Part shown: positions 12,820 through 18,873 of the stretch, in pieces
How positions within the stretch are numbered: position 1 is the first letter of the stretch
Layout: every line of letters starts with the position of its first letter
IMG/VR virus record: IMGVR_UViG_3300012000_000151
Coordinates: 1 to 20,528 of that record
Origin: a virus
Strand: one strand, 5' to 3'
DNA: 20,528 nucleotides
Made by a program: the position numbers and the translations under genes
Notes under the pieces: generated by a model
The model's database searches: none
Told to the model about the DNA's origin: nothing
What the model saw: the letters and a program-made list of their open reading frames with translations, nothing else

Positions 12820-13052
12820 GCGATCTCCGCTTCGATTGCCTTCATGCGAGCCTCGATCCACTCGGCCGGGTGCCGCGTGCCGCCCACGTTGCAGAACCGC
12901 ACGTCGTCAAAACCGTGCGTCCGGCAGATCAGGTAGACCGTTCCGTTGTCGAACTGCACCTCGGCACCGCAGATGTCCAGCGTGTCGGCGAACTTGGTCA
13001 GCCGGTCGAGCAGCTTGATTTCGGCCTTGGTCAGCTTCTTGGTGGCGTTCAT
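12816..13052 (-). CDS. Cassette 4 cargo: small protein coupled to the ribbon-helix-helix gene, 78 aa
   Basis: Start at MNATKKLTKAEIKLLDRL (13052) is preferred because AAGGGA lies 5 bases upstream; the in-frame ATG at 13088 sits at the predicted transcription start and would give a leaderless mRNA. Two basic helices (KKLTKAEIKLLDRLTKFADTL), a beta-rich middle (AEVQFDNGTVYLICRTHG) and a C-terminal helix (WIEARMKAIEAEIA). Three cysteines are present, without a clear zinc pattern. Not recognised. Coupling to a ribbon-helix-helix protein could indicate a toxin-antitoxin-like pair, but I see no toxin motif. Confidence 0.6.
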   Translation of the reverse strand: MNATKKLTKAEIKLLDRLTKFADTLDICGAEVQFDNGTVYLICRTHGFDDVRFCNVGGTRHPAEWIEARMKAIEAEIA

Positions 13053-13094
13053 TTGATTCCCTTTCGTGTTGTTGTCGTTGCCCGTCATGCCCTA

Positions 13095-13122
13095 AGTATA
13101 CCTAACGTCGGACGGAAGGCAA
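13095..13122 (-). promoter_or_regulatory. Sigma70-type promoter of cassette 4
   Basis: On the minus strand TTGCCT (13122-13117), a 16-base spacer, then TATACT (13100-13095). A run of seven A bases lies about 15 bases upstream of the -35, like an UP element. Transcription would begin near 13088. This is the best promoter-like sequence I see in the window and lies wholly inside the cassette. Confidence 0.65.
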
Positions 13123-13192
13123 ACCCGGCTCCAAGATTTTTTTCGACCCCCGTATTCCCCGAGGAAAAGCGGGGTTCCGGCCCCGGCCGGGC

Positions 13193-13253
13193 GTCGGCGA
13201 ACCAGGCGCTGGAGCGGACGGCCGGGGGCCGCCGCTCAGCTTCAGCGTTCTGT
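13193..13253 (+). repeat. attC-like site 4 (end of cassette 4, last of the array)
   Basis: Left arm: GTCGGCGAAC (13193-13202), spacer CAGGC, GCT, extrahelical G13211, GAGCGG, extrahelical A13218, CGGCC. Loop GGG. Right arm: GGCCG, CCGCTC, AGC, spacer TTCAGC, GTTCTGT (13247-13253). The left box is complementary to 12592-12601. No box matching GTTCTGTGC is found further right, so this is the array's end. Confidence 0.88.
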
Positions 13254-13256
13254 GCA

Positions 13257-13400
13257 TCACCTCGTCATCCACATCAGTCCCCAGTTCGCCGCGCCGTAGC
13301 TCGCCCACACGACGAACCCGGCGGGCGACCCCTTCCACCACTGCTCGATCGCGACGGCCCAGTAGATCAGCGAGACGAGGAAGAGGAGCGGTGCGCTCAC
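13257..13400 (-). CDS. Small membrane protein flanking the array, 47 aa
   Basis: GTG at 13400 overlaps the stop of the helix-turn-helix gene (GTGA). The product starts VSAPLLFLVSLIYWAVAIEQ, a membrane span, then WWKGSPAGFVVWASYGAANW, a second hydrophobic stretch, and ends LMWMTR. It is too short for standard ORF cut-offs. It ends 8 bases before the array's last GTT box, so the array was inserted just behind it without damage. Function unknown; small two-span proteins in this position can be holins or membrane modulators. Confidence 0.6.
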   Translation of the reverse strand: MSAPLLFLVSLIYWAVAIEQWWKGSPAGFVVWASYGAANWGLMWMTR

Positions 13401-13741
13401 GAGTACACCCCGCCGTAGCAGATGGGCTGCACTTTCTGGGCTCGCCGCTCGTACCGCACCTCCTCGCTCCAGCCCTCGCGGATCGGCCGCGCCCGCTCCT
13501 CGGTCCAGGCGTCGAGGCGCAGATCGACGACCGTCGAGTCGTCCTCGGCGTCCTCGATCGCCTTGCGCTCGCGGACCTCGCTCACGACGCGGCTGCGGTT
13601 CGCGAGCCCGAAACGACGTGCCGTAGCCGTGACGGTCTTCGACGCGACGCCGAGGCGTAACGCGATGTCCTCGACCCGTAGCGTCTCGTCATGCCACAAC
13701 CGAAACAACAGAGCAGCGTCCGTGATTCTGCGATGTCCCAT
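13397..13741 (-). CDS. GcrA-like helix-turn-helix protein, 114 aa
   Basis: ATG at 13741 with GAGGAGGT upstream; the longer frame is shadow. Residues 1 to 50 (RRITDAALLFRLWHDETLRV, then EDIALRLGVASKTVTATARR and FGLANRSR) form a GcrA-type helix-turn-helix: 'W-----V-DIA--LG-----V---A---GL--R'. The C-terminal part has two copies of a W-[ST]-E-E motif (DAWTEERARP, EGWSEEVRYERRAQ), also seen once in the paralogue at 4713-5108. GcrA-like proteins bind DNA and regulate transcription, in some hosts depending on adenine methylation. Located next to the sliding clamp, it is a plausible regulator of the middle or late genes. Confidence 0.65.
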   Translation of the reverse strand: MGHRRITDAALLFRLWHDETLRVEDIALRLGVASKTVTATARRFGLANRSRVVSEVRERKAIEDAEDDSTVVDLRLDAWTEERARPIREGWSEEVRYERRAQKVQPICYGGVYS

Positions 13742-13752
13742 CTCGCACCTCC

Positions 13753-14874
13753 TCAGTCGTTCGACAGTGGCATGATCACGCCGGTGTAGACGCCGCCGTT
13801 GCGTAGCACGCACGCGGACTGCGCGTCCACAAGCTCGACCGTGATGTGCGGACCCTCATCAGTCGCGATGCCACGCAGCCACTCGACCACGAACGTCGGG
13901 TCGAGCTTCACCTTCACCGGGTCGCCGCCGCTGACGACCTCGATCGTCACGTCGCTCTGCCCGTACTCCGCGCTCTGCCCGTGAAGCGTCACGCCGTCGC
14001 CGCTGAAAGTGAACTCAACGCCCTTCGACTGCTCGCTGGTCACGATCGCCGCCGCCCTGGTCGCCGCGAGCAGATCGTCCCGAGCAACGACAGTCTCGAT
14101 CGCACCGGCCCGGTCCTTCGGCAGCACGTCACGCCAGCGCGGGAACCGACCGGCGATCTGCCGTGCCGTCACGACGCACCCCGGCAGCGTGGCGACGAGC
14201 TCGTGCTCGCTCGCCTCCAGTTGCACGGCGTCGTCGCCTCGGGCCGCCACGCTCGCGAGCGACGCAAGCACCCTCGCCGGGACGAGGGCGGTGCCGTCGT
14301 CCACCGCCTGGTCGTGCTCCACCGCCACGTGCGAGAGACGACGCCCGTCGGTCGCCACGAACGAGCAGTCGCCGCCGAGCACCTCGATGAGCACCGCGCC
14401 GAGCGCGTAGCGGCTGCTGTCGTTATCCGTCGCGTAGACGCAGCCCTTCACGGCACGGGCGAATTGATCGCACGGGACTCGCACGAGCGTCCTGAGCGGC
14501 TCGTGGTTCCACGTCGGCCACTCGGCGGCGCTCTCGACCGGGAGCCGCCACGTGCCACGCCCGGCGGTCACGACGCACGACGTGCCGTCAGGAGTGATCG
14601 TCACCTCTTCGGAGCGAGCCTCGGCGAGGATCGCCCGCAGGCGAGCATGCGGCAGGAGGATCGGATCGCCGTCATACGGCACATCGACCGCGATCTGGAG
14701 TTCGAGGTCAGTGGCTGTCAATGTGCCGCCTCCAAGCAGCACGTATGCGAGCGTCGGCTTCGCCGGTCGAGTCGGCACCGCTGCCGCCACGTCCGCGAGA
14801 GCCTGCTTGAGTGTCGCCGTTGCCAGCACGATGCCAGTACTCCTTCGCCGCTTCGTAGCCGTTGCCGTCGTCAT
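13753..14874 (-). CDS. dnaN: DNA polymerase III beta subunit-like sliding clamp, 373 aa
   Basis: ATG at 14874 (MTTATATKRRR) with AGGAGGAGAGG upstream. It has the three-domain plan of bacterial beta clamps and the usual length of about 370 residues. Domain 1 has LAYVLLGGGTLTATDLELQI and AILAEARSEEVTI. Domain 2 starts near PCDQFARAVKGCVYATDNDSS and has SFVATDGRRLSHVAVEH, the 'TDGHRLA' motif. Domain 3 has DLLAATRAAAIVTSEQSKGV. The C-terminus GVIMPLSND matches the conserved 'YVIMPM' end that forms the binding pocket for polymerases. It clamps DNA polymerase to the template. A full phage-encoded bacterial-type clamp implies partial replisome independence. Confidence 0.9.
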   Translation of the reverse strand: MTTATATKRRRSTGIVLATATLKQALADVAAAVPTRPAKPTLAYVLLGGGTLTATDLELQIAVDVPYDGDPILLPHARLRAILAEARSEEVTITPDGTSCVVTAGRGTWRLPVESAAEWPTWNHEPLRTLVRVPCDQFARAVKGCVYATDNDSSRYALGAVLIEVLGGDCSFVATDGRRLSHVAVEHDQAVDDGTALVPARVLASLASVAARGDDAVQLEASEHELVATLPGCVVTARQIAGRFPRWRDVLPKDRAGAIETVVARDDLLAATRAAAIVTSEQSKGVEFTFSGDGVTLHGQSAEYGQSDVTIEVVSGGDPVKVKLDPTFVVEWLRGIATDEGPHITVELVDAQSACVLRNGGVYTGVIMPLSND

Positions 14875-14971
14875 GTCCTCTCCTCCTGAGTGACGCACCT
14901 ACCAGGATGCCGAAGGCGAACGTCGCCGACTGCATCACGATCCCGATTGCGATGAGAGCGAGCTCGCTCAT
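14708..14971 (-). CDS. Small membrane protein overlapping the clamp start, 87 aa
   Basis: ATG at 14971 overlaps the upstream stop (ATGA). The first 27 residues (ELALIAIGIVMQSATFAFGI then LVGASLRRR) form a membrane span followed by a basic anchor. The rest is hydrophilic and overlaps the clamp gene by 167 bases in another frame, which is unusual. The N-terminal part fills what would otherwise be a 93-base gap. It may be real with a shortened functional part, or a chance extension. Confidence 0.45.
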   Translation of the reverse strand: MSELALIAIGIVMQSATFAFGILVGASLRRRGHDDGNGYEAAKEYWHRAGNGDTQAGSRGRGGSGADSTGEADARIRAAWRRHIDSH

Positions 14972-15213
14972 GCCGCGCCGCCTTTCTGCCCGCCCAACGC
15001 CGCGCGACGCATGATCTCGGCGTCGAGCTCGGCCCGCTCAAGGTGCAGCGCCTGACGGGCGAGACGGTGACGCAGGTCACGCACGCGACGACGCAACTCG
15101 CCGATCGCGTCGCCCGCACGTTCGAGCACGAGCCGCGAAGCGTCGTCGGTAGAGTCATCCCATGAGCGGCGACGACACGCGGCGTGAGCGGCTGTGATCT
15201 CGCGGTCAGTCAT
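14968..15213 (-). CDS. Small arginine-rich helical protein, 81 aa
   Basis: ATG at 15213 (MTDREITAAHAACRRRSW) with GGAGG 6 bases upstream, overlapping the LexA-like gene by 8 bases. Most of it is one long predicted helix (LVLERAGDAIGELRRRVRDL, then RHRLARQALHLERAELDAEI), typical of small phage coiled-coil proteins. It ends GGQKGGAA. Function unknown. Confidence 0.55.
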   Translation of the reverse strand: MTDREITAAHAACRRRSWDDSTDDASRLVLERAGDAIGELRRRVRDLRHRLARQALHLERAELDAEIMRRAALGGQKGGAA

Positions 15214-15457
15214 CGGATGCCTCCAGCGATTCAAGGGTCGGGATGATCGTGTTCGCCCTGCCGTCGCGCCACTCGACCCAGCCGCGCTTCCGCAGCGGTC
15301 GCAGGTGGCACAGAGCGCCCTCGGGCGATGCGAAGCCAAACGCCACGCAGATGTCGCGGACACCGCAGCCGATACGCTCGCGGGCGTGGTGGTCGCGTAT
15401 CCATCGCCAGACGGCACGCTGGCGCTCGGTGATCGGCGGGAGCGTTGTGGTGGTCAT
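15206..15457 (-). CDS. LexA-type DNA-binding domain protein, 83 aa
   Basis: ATG at 15457 overlaps the replication gene's stop (ATGA). ITERQRAVWRWIRDHH, then GVRDICVAFGFASPEGALCH and LRPLRKRGWVEW match the LexA N-terminal winged helix: 'T-RQ--VL-FI', 'S-REI---LG--S---V---L--L--KG'. The self-cleaving LexA protease domain is absent, so this is a stand-alone DNA binder. It may bind operator sites in the phage or mimic the host SOS repressor. It lies between the replication initiator and the clamp. Confidence 0.7.
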   Translation of the reverse strand: MTTTTLPPITERQRAVWRWIRDHHARERIGCGVRDICVAFGFASPEGALCHLRPLRKRGWVEWRDGRANTIIPTLESLEASDD

Positions 15458-16302
15458 GTGCGAGCCTCCTCCTTGAGTCTCCTCGTCTTGTCCAGCATCG
15501 CCCGGCGTGCAATCTCGGCCGGTCCTGACCAGACGGCAGGCGGTCGCGGTGCGTCGGCGAAGTCGCCTCGGCCAGCCGACGCCGTCTTGTCGTCAAACTC
15601 GCCGCCGAGCAGGCGGTCGAGGAAGCGACCCTTCGTCGCGTCCATCGAGCAGAATTGCCGCAGCGATACGGGCGTGCGGAAGTAGCCGACGGTCGCGAGC
15701 TTCGCGATCCCGGCTTGATACGCCTCGACCCAGTCAGGCTCCGAAAGCCGATCGACGGCCGGAGGCGGCGGGTTCGTCATCTTCCACGTCTTGCCCGGCC
15801 CGGCGTTCCACGCCTTGCGCAGTGCACGCCACGCATCGACTGCGAAGCCCTCGCGCGGAAGAGGAGGAAGTTCTTCTCTCGTCTCGTCTCGTCTGGTCCG
15901 GCGCGGTGCCGGACACTGGTCTGGAGGTCTGTCCGGCACGATGCCGGACACGACCGTTTCGTCGCGGGCCGCAGCCTTGCGGGACGCATCGAGCGCCCGC
16001 TGTTTTGCGGTCTCGGAGTTGTGCCGATCCCAGTTCGGAATAACGATTCCGCCCTGGTCTTCGGCAAGCCACCCGACACTCACAAGTGCCTGGGCGAACC
16101 CCGAGAGTCCCACGATTTCGTCCACGAGCTCGCCGGTCTCGTCGGCCACGTGGCCGTTCCGCGAGTGCCGGTCGAACCAACTCCATAGCCTGAAGAGCTT
16201 GCCGTAGATGTCGTCCTTCGTGACTCCGCACGCCCGCGCGAGCCGCCGGATTTCCGGGGCGTCGATGAGGTCGTGTCGCATCTTGAGCCACGAACCGGCC
16301 AT
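15454..16302 (-). CDS. Phage replication initiator / helicase-loader-like protein, 282 aa
   Basis: ATG at 16302 (MAGSWLKMRHDLIDAPEIRR) with AAAGGAGG 6 bases upstream. The N-terminal 120 residues resemble the winged-helix initiator domain of phage replication proteins: 'W-K--H-L---P-V--LA---G', GKLFRLWSWFDRH, a beta wing, and IVIPNWDRHNSETAKQRA. A disordered Pro/Arg-rich linker (GIVPDRPPDQCPAPRRTRRD) follows. The C-terminal part (AWRALRKAWNAGPGK, AKLATVGYFRTPVSLRQFC, FLDRLLGGEFDD) matches the conserved region of phage O-type proteins. Inverted repeats lie inside the linker region of the gene, as with the lambda origin inside O. Confidence 0.7.
   Translation of the reverse strand: MAGSWLKMRHDLIDAPEIRRLARACGVTKDDIYGKLFRLWSWFDRHSRNGHVADETGELVDEIVGLSGFAQALVSVGWLAEDQGGIVIPNWDRHNSETAKQRALDASRKAAARDETVVSGIVPDRPPDQCPAPRRTRRDETREELPPLPREGFAVDAWRALRKAWNAGPGKTWKMTNPPPPAVDRLSEPDWVEAYQAGIAKLATVGYFRTPVSLRQFCSMDATKGRFLDRLLGGEFDDKTASAGRGDFADAPRPPAVWSGPAEIARRAMLDKTRRLKEEART
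15877..15949. repeat. Clustered inverted and tandem repeats in the replication gene; candidate origin
   Basis: Three tandem TCTCG units (15877-15891), then GTCCGGC-GCGGT-GCCGGAC (15896-15914), then GTCCGGCA-CGA-TGCCGGAC (15931-15949). The 7-base half-site GTCCGGC therefore occurs four times in 54 bases, twice in each direction. Iterons inside the initiator gene are how lambda-like origins are built. Coding bias for the Arg/Pro linker could explain part of it. Confidence 0.5.
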
Positions 16303-16315
16303 CCTTGGCCTCCTT

Positions 16316-17749
16316 TCAGACCGAAGCCTCTTCACGGCTGGCTACCTGCCGAGCCATGTTTCCAAGCGTCAACTGAAACTTCTGGTCAGCGCACTCGTGC
16401 GGCATCACTGCAGCCATAATCGGCTGATTGCTGTCTTCCGTCGTGATGGCGTGGCCTGTTAGCAGGGCCATCGCTCCCATCTTGACGAGATCACGATTGC
16501 GAGCGTGAACGTGCCAGTACTCGTGCAGACGCCCAAGGTAGACCTTATTCGACTTGCGATTTCCTTCTACCCATCCAAAGCGATCGTCGTCATCAACCAT
16601 GATGATGGAGAAACGCTTGCCGGAAAAATCGTCAACGATAGTGATGCTTCCATCACCCTCTTGCGTTGATCGCGATCGACGGCGGCGCTTCCCAGTATTC
16701 CTCGCGACAACAGTGCCAGGCTGATGCTCTTCGGTGGCTGCCCTCCTGCGCTCCTTCCGCATGCGAGACTCGGACAATGCCTCGGTCAGCTCACGGCCTA
16801 CGTCGTCTGCGATCTCTGATTCCAGCGTGATAGCGTGCTCTTCGGCGGCTCTCTCGAGCAGGTCGCGCACAGCCGGAAAGATCTGCTCACACAAGTCTTC
16901 AAGCTCTTCCGCAGAGGTCTTGTGCTTATTGACGGACCACCGCTCATCGTCATCTGCGTCTTCCGGCTCGATGAGTGTGATGACGCCGTAGAACTTGTGT
17001 GTGTCCATGTCACCAGTGCCATACGACCGGTTAGACGGAGTGCTGTCGAGCACGCGATTCTTGAACTCGTATCTCCAGCCGCCATCAACCTTCTGGCCGT
17101 CAGCCTTGATTCCGGCCCACCAGCGATACTGCTTCGCACCAAACAACCCTCCGCCTTCCAGTCGATCGACCACTTCGACTTCCGACGGCGCATCCACAGC
17201 GATGCCGTTGACCGCAATCCGCTTTCCTCGGCGAATGGCAGGGGCAAACGTTGCAGACAGCTTCTCGGCAATGGATTGCGGGTAGATCTTCCGGTTGACG
17301 TTGCAGATCCTGACGACGGTTCCTGTGTGCGTGCCTGTTGGCACCTCGTCCTGATCTTCCCGCGCAACCCATCGACCGGTTGAAAGAATCTCCTCAAAGT
17401 CTGCTCGGACTGTGCGACGCAGCCCGTTGCGAATGGTCGCGATTTCGACAGCGGTTCCGAGCGCCATGATTGCATCCTTAGCGCCGATGCCGTAACGCCC
17501 AGAGGTATCTCGCCCTTCGGAGTCATGCTCACCCATCGTCACAATGGCGGACGGGTCAGGTGCCCCAACGCCGTTGTCGCTGATGGTGATGACGTGTGCG
17601 GCCACGTCATAATCGACGCGGTTGTCATCTCCTCGAGCGTCCAGCGAGTTGTCGATCAGTTCAACAATCGCCAGCGATGGTGCCATGTCCTGGCGAGCCA
17701 TCGAGGTCAGAATGTGCGTCTTCGGCGTAATGTCTATTTCTTTGGTCAT
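16316..17749 (-). CDS. GHKL (Hsp90/MutL/MORC-like) ATPase, 477 aa
   Basis: The ATP-binding Bergerat fold is clear: N box AIVELIDNSLDA (Glu30, Asn34), G1 box DNGVGA (Asp58, Gly60, Gly62), and G2 box TSGRYGIGAKDAIMALG (about 82 to 98). The catalytic glutamate Glu30 and magnesium-binding Asn34 are present. A transducer-like domain with NVNRKIYPQSIAEKLSATF follows, then an acidic hinge (EPEDADDDERW), a helical part, and a basic segment (GKRRRRSRS) before a C-terminal beta-containing domain. No MutL endonuclease motif is visible. The start lies 3 bases after the ParB-like gene, suggesting a working pair. Possible roles are mismatch repair, DNA looping or counter-defence. Confidence 0.78.
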   Translation of the reverse strand: MTKEIDITPKTHILTSMARQDMAPSLAIVELIDNSLDARGDDNRVDYDVAAHVITISDNGVGAPDPSAIVTMGEHDSEGRDTSGRYGIGAKDAIMALGTAVEIATIRNGLRRTVRADFEEILSTGRWVAREDQDEVPTGTHTGTVVRICNVNRKIYPQSIAEKLSATFAPAIRRGKRIAVNGIAVDAPSEVEVVDRLEGGGLFGAKQYRWWAGIKADGQKVDGGWRYEFKNRVLDSTPSNRSYGTGDMDTHKFYGVITLIEPEDADDDERWSVNKHKTSAEELEDLCEQIFPAVRDLLERAAEEHAITLESEIADDVGRELTEALSESRMRKERRRAATEEHQPGTVVARNTGKRRRRSRSTQEGDGSITIVDDFSGKRFSIIMVDDDDRFGWVEGNRKSNKVYLGRLHEYWHVHARNRDLVKMGAMALLTGHAITTEDSNQPIMAAVMPHECADQKFQLTLGNMARQVASREEASV

Positions 17750-17752
17750 TGC

Positions 17753-18535
17753 TCAAATCCTTTCAAGCTGGGTTGTCAGTTCATCTCGCAAAACTTCGGC
17801 GTTGTGATCGGCGTTCTTCCATTCGGCGAGCAAGTCGCGCAAGTCAGACAAGATCGCCGCCATGGTTCGATGCTTCGGCTCGCGCTTTTTTCGCTCTGGC
17901 TTTGGTGCCACGTCGCGGAGTTTCTTCTTGCCAGCCATGACTTCCTTGGCCGTCTCGGCGGGTAGCTGTCCAGCCTCGATTGCCTTCTGCACGGCGACGG
18001 CCTGGCGGGCCTTGTGCATCGAGGTGCCGGCCTTCGCGGCCACCTGGCCGACGGTGGAGCGGGCGTTCATCGATTTCGTGTCGCGCTTGTGCGGTGAATC
18101 CGTTTTCGTATTCACCGCATGACGAGCCTTCGCGGCCTTGCTCGCCTTCTCGCTGTCGAACTTCGTCGCAGCCTTACGCGCCGCGTTCTCCTTTGCGATC
18201 AGCGGCCAGATAACAGACGAGGCCATTGCGATTCCGTCGTCGTCCATGTGGCGACGGATCGCGTTCGTGTCCCAAATCCACTCGGCCACATTGCGGCCGT
18301 CGTCCTCCCATTCGACGGTAGGGCAAGATCCCGCCCAGCCTTCAGACTTCAGCCGCTCGCAGGCTCTCATCCTGTTGCGTCCATCAAGTAGTTCGGTTCC
18401 GCGAACTACTGCAGGATGCTGGACGCCGTGGCTGCGAATTGAGTCGCACAGGTCGTCAAAGTCGTCGCCGTCAATTAGCGGAAAAACCGCTGCCGCAGGG
18501 TGAACAGTGAGTCCACCGATCATCTCTTCGCTCAT
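17753..18535 (-). CDS. ParB/Spo0J-type nuclease-fold protein, 260 aa
   Basis: ATG at 18535 overlaps the upstream stop (ATGA). Residues 9 to 65 hold a ParB N-terminal domain: VHPAAAVFPLIDGDDFDDLC, IRSHGVQHPAVV, ELLDGRNRMRACERL. DGRNR takes the place of the 'GHRR' motif, as in phage ParB-like nucleases. A lysine-rich middle (KFDSEKASKAAKARHAV) and a helix-turn-helix-like region (STVGQVAAKAGTSMHKARQ) follow, with a coiled-coil end (ILSDLRDLLAEWKNADHNAE). The protein probably binds DNA and may hydrolyse nucleic acid or CTP. It can serve in partition, regulation or DNA processing. It is paired with the GHKL ATPase. Confidence 0.78.
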   Translation of the reverse strand: MSEEMIGGLTVHPAAAVFPLIDGDDFDDLCDSIRSHGVQHPAVVRGTELLDGRNRMRACERLKSEGWAGSCPTVEWEDDGRNVAEWIWDTNAIRRHMDDDGIAMASSVIWPLIAKENAARKAATKFDSEKASKAAKARHAVNTKTDSPHKRDTKSMNARSTVGQVAAKAGTSMHKARQAVAVQKAIEAGQLPAETAKEVMAGKKKLRDVAPKPERKKREPKHRTMAAILSDLRDLLAEWKNADHNAEVLRDELTTQLERI

Positions 18536-18873
18536 TTCACCACCCTCCACACCGTCGCCCACCGTCCACTGCTCGTCTTCCTCGTCCCATCCGCCACGAC
18601 AATCCCGCGCCTCGCAAGCTCGATCCGCCGTGGCCGCTGCGTCGATGGGTTCATGCCGAGCCGCGTCTGCATCTCCTCGTCAGTCAGCCCTCCGGGCGTC
18701 GCCTGGAGCAGGGCCAGCACGCGACGCTGCATCGCGTTGAGCGTCTCGCCGTCGAGCGAGTCGGCCGCCGCCGCCGATGTCACGCTGCCGCGAGCCGATG
18801 GCGGTCGCGGGGCGAACAGCGGCAGGTCGGCGCACCGCGAGATCGTGTCGAGGTGGTAGAAGTCGTTGCTCAT
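18532..18873 (-). CDS. Winged-helix DNA-binding protein, 113 aa
   Basis: ATG at 18873 overlaps the HNH stop (ATGA), with GGAGGAGG upstream. The N-terminal 50 residues are unstructured (LPLFAPRPPSARGSV). Residues 50 to 110 form a winged helix: LNAMQRRVLALLQATPGGLT, DEEMQTRLGMNPSTQRPRRI, ELARRGIVVADGTRKTSSGR, ending with ATVWRVV. This pattern ('R---L---G-V---G--R-T-SGR-A-VW') is common in small phage regulators. Its target is unknown. Confidence 0.7.
   Translation of the reverse strand: MSNDFYHLDTISRCADLPLFAPRPPSARGSVTSAAAADSLDGETLNAMQRRVLALLQATPGGLTDEEMQTRLGMNPSTQRPRRIELARRGIVVADGTRKTSSGRWATVWRVVK

Larger units (their letters stand above)
11074..13247 (+). mobile_element. Integron-type gene cassette array (CALIN-like): four cassettes, four attC-like sites, no integrase
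   Basis: Cassette boundaries at GTT are 11073, 11367, 11920, 12592 and 13247, giving cassettes of about 294, 553, 672 and 655 bases. The start of each cassette is exactly complementary to the left box of its own attC: 11073 GTTCTGGC with GCCAGAAC before 11292; 11367 GTTCTACGGC with 11833-11842; 11920 GTTCTGTG with 12542-12549; 12592 GTTCGCCGAC with 13193-13202. Plus-strand polarity is assigned from the extrahelical bases, which lie in the 5' half as in standard attC top strands. All cargo genes lie on the minus strand, reversed from the usual cassette layout but matching the phage gene train. The array is flanked by ordinary phage genes. Confidence 0.85.

Noticed and set aside
11074-13247. 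Integron integrase gene inside or beside the array
   Set aside because: No tyrosine recombinase motif (Arg...HxxR...Tyr) is seen in any frame of the window; an integrase acting in trans must be assumed.
13102-13341. Minus-strand 79-codon frame across attC 4
   Set aside because: Its composition is Arg/Gly/Pro-rich. It conflicts with the attC site, the promoter region and the better 47-codon membrane gene, and it has no family features.
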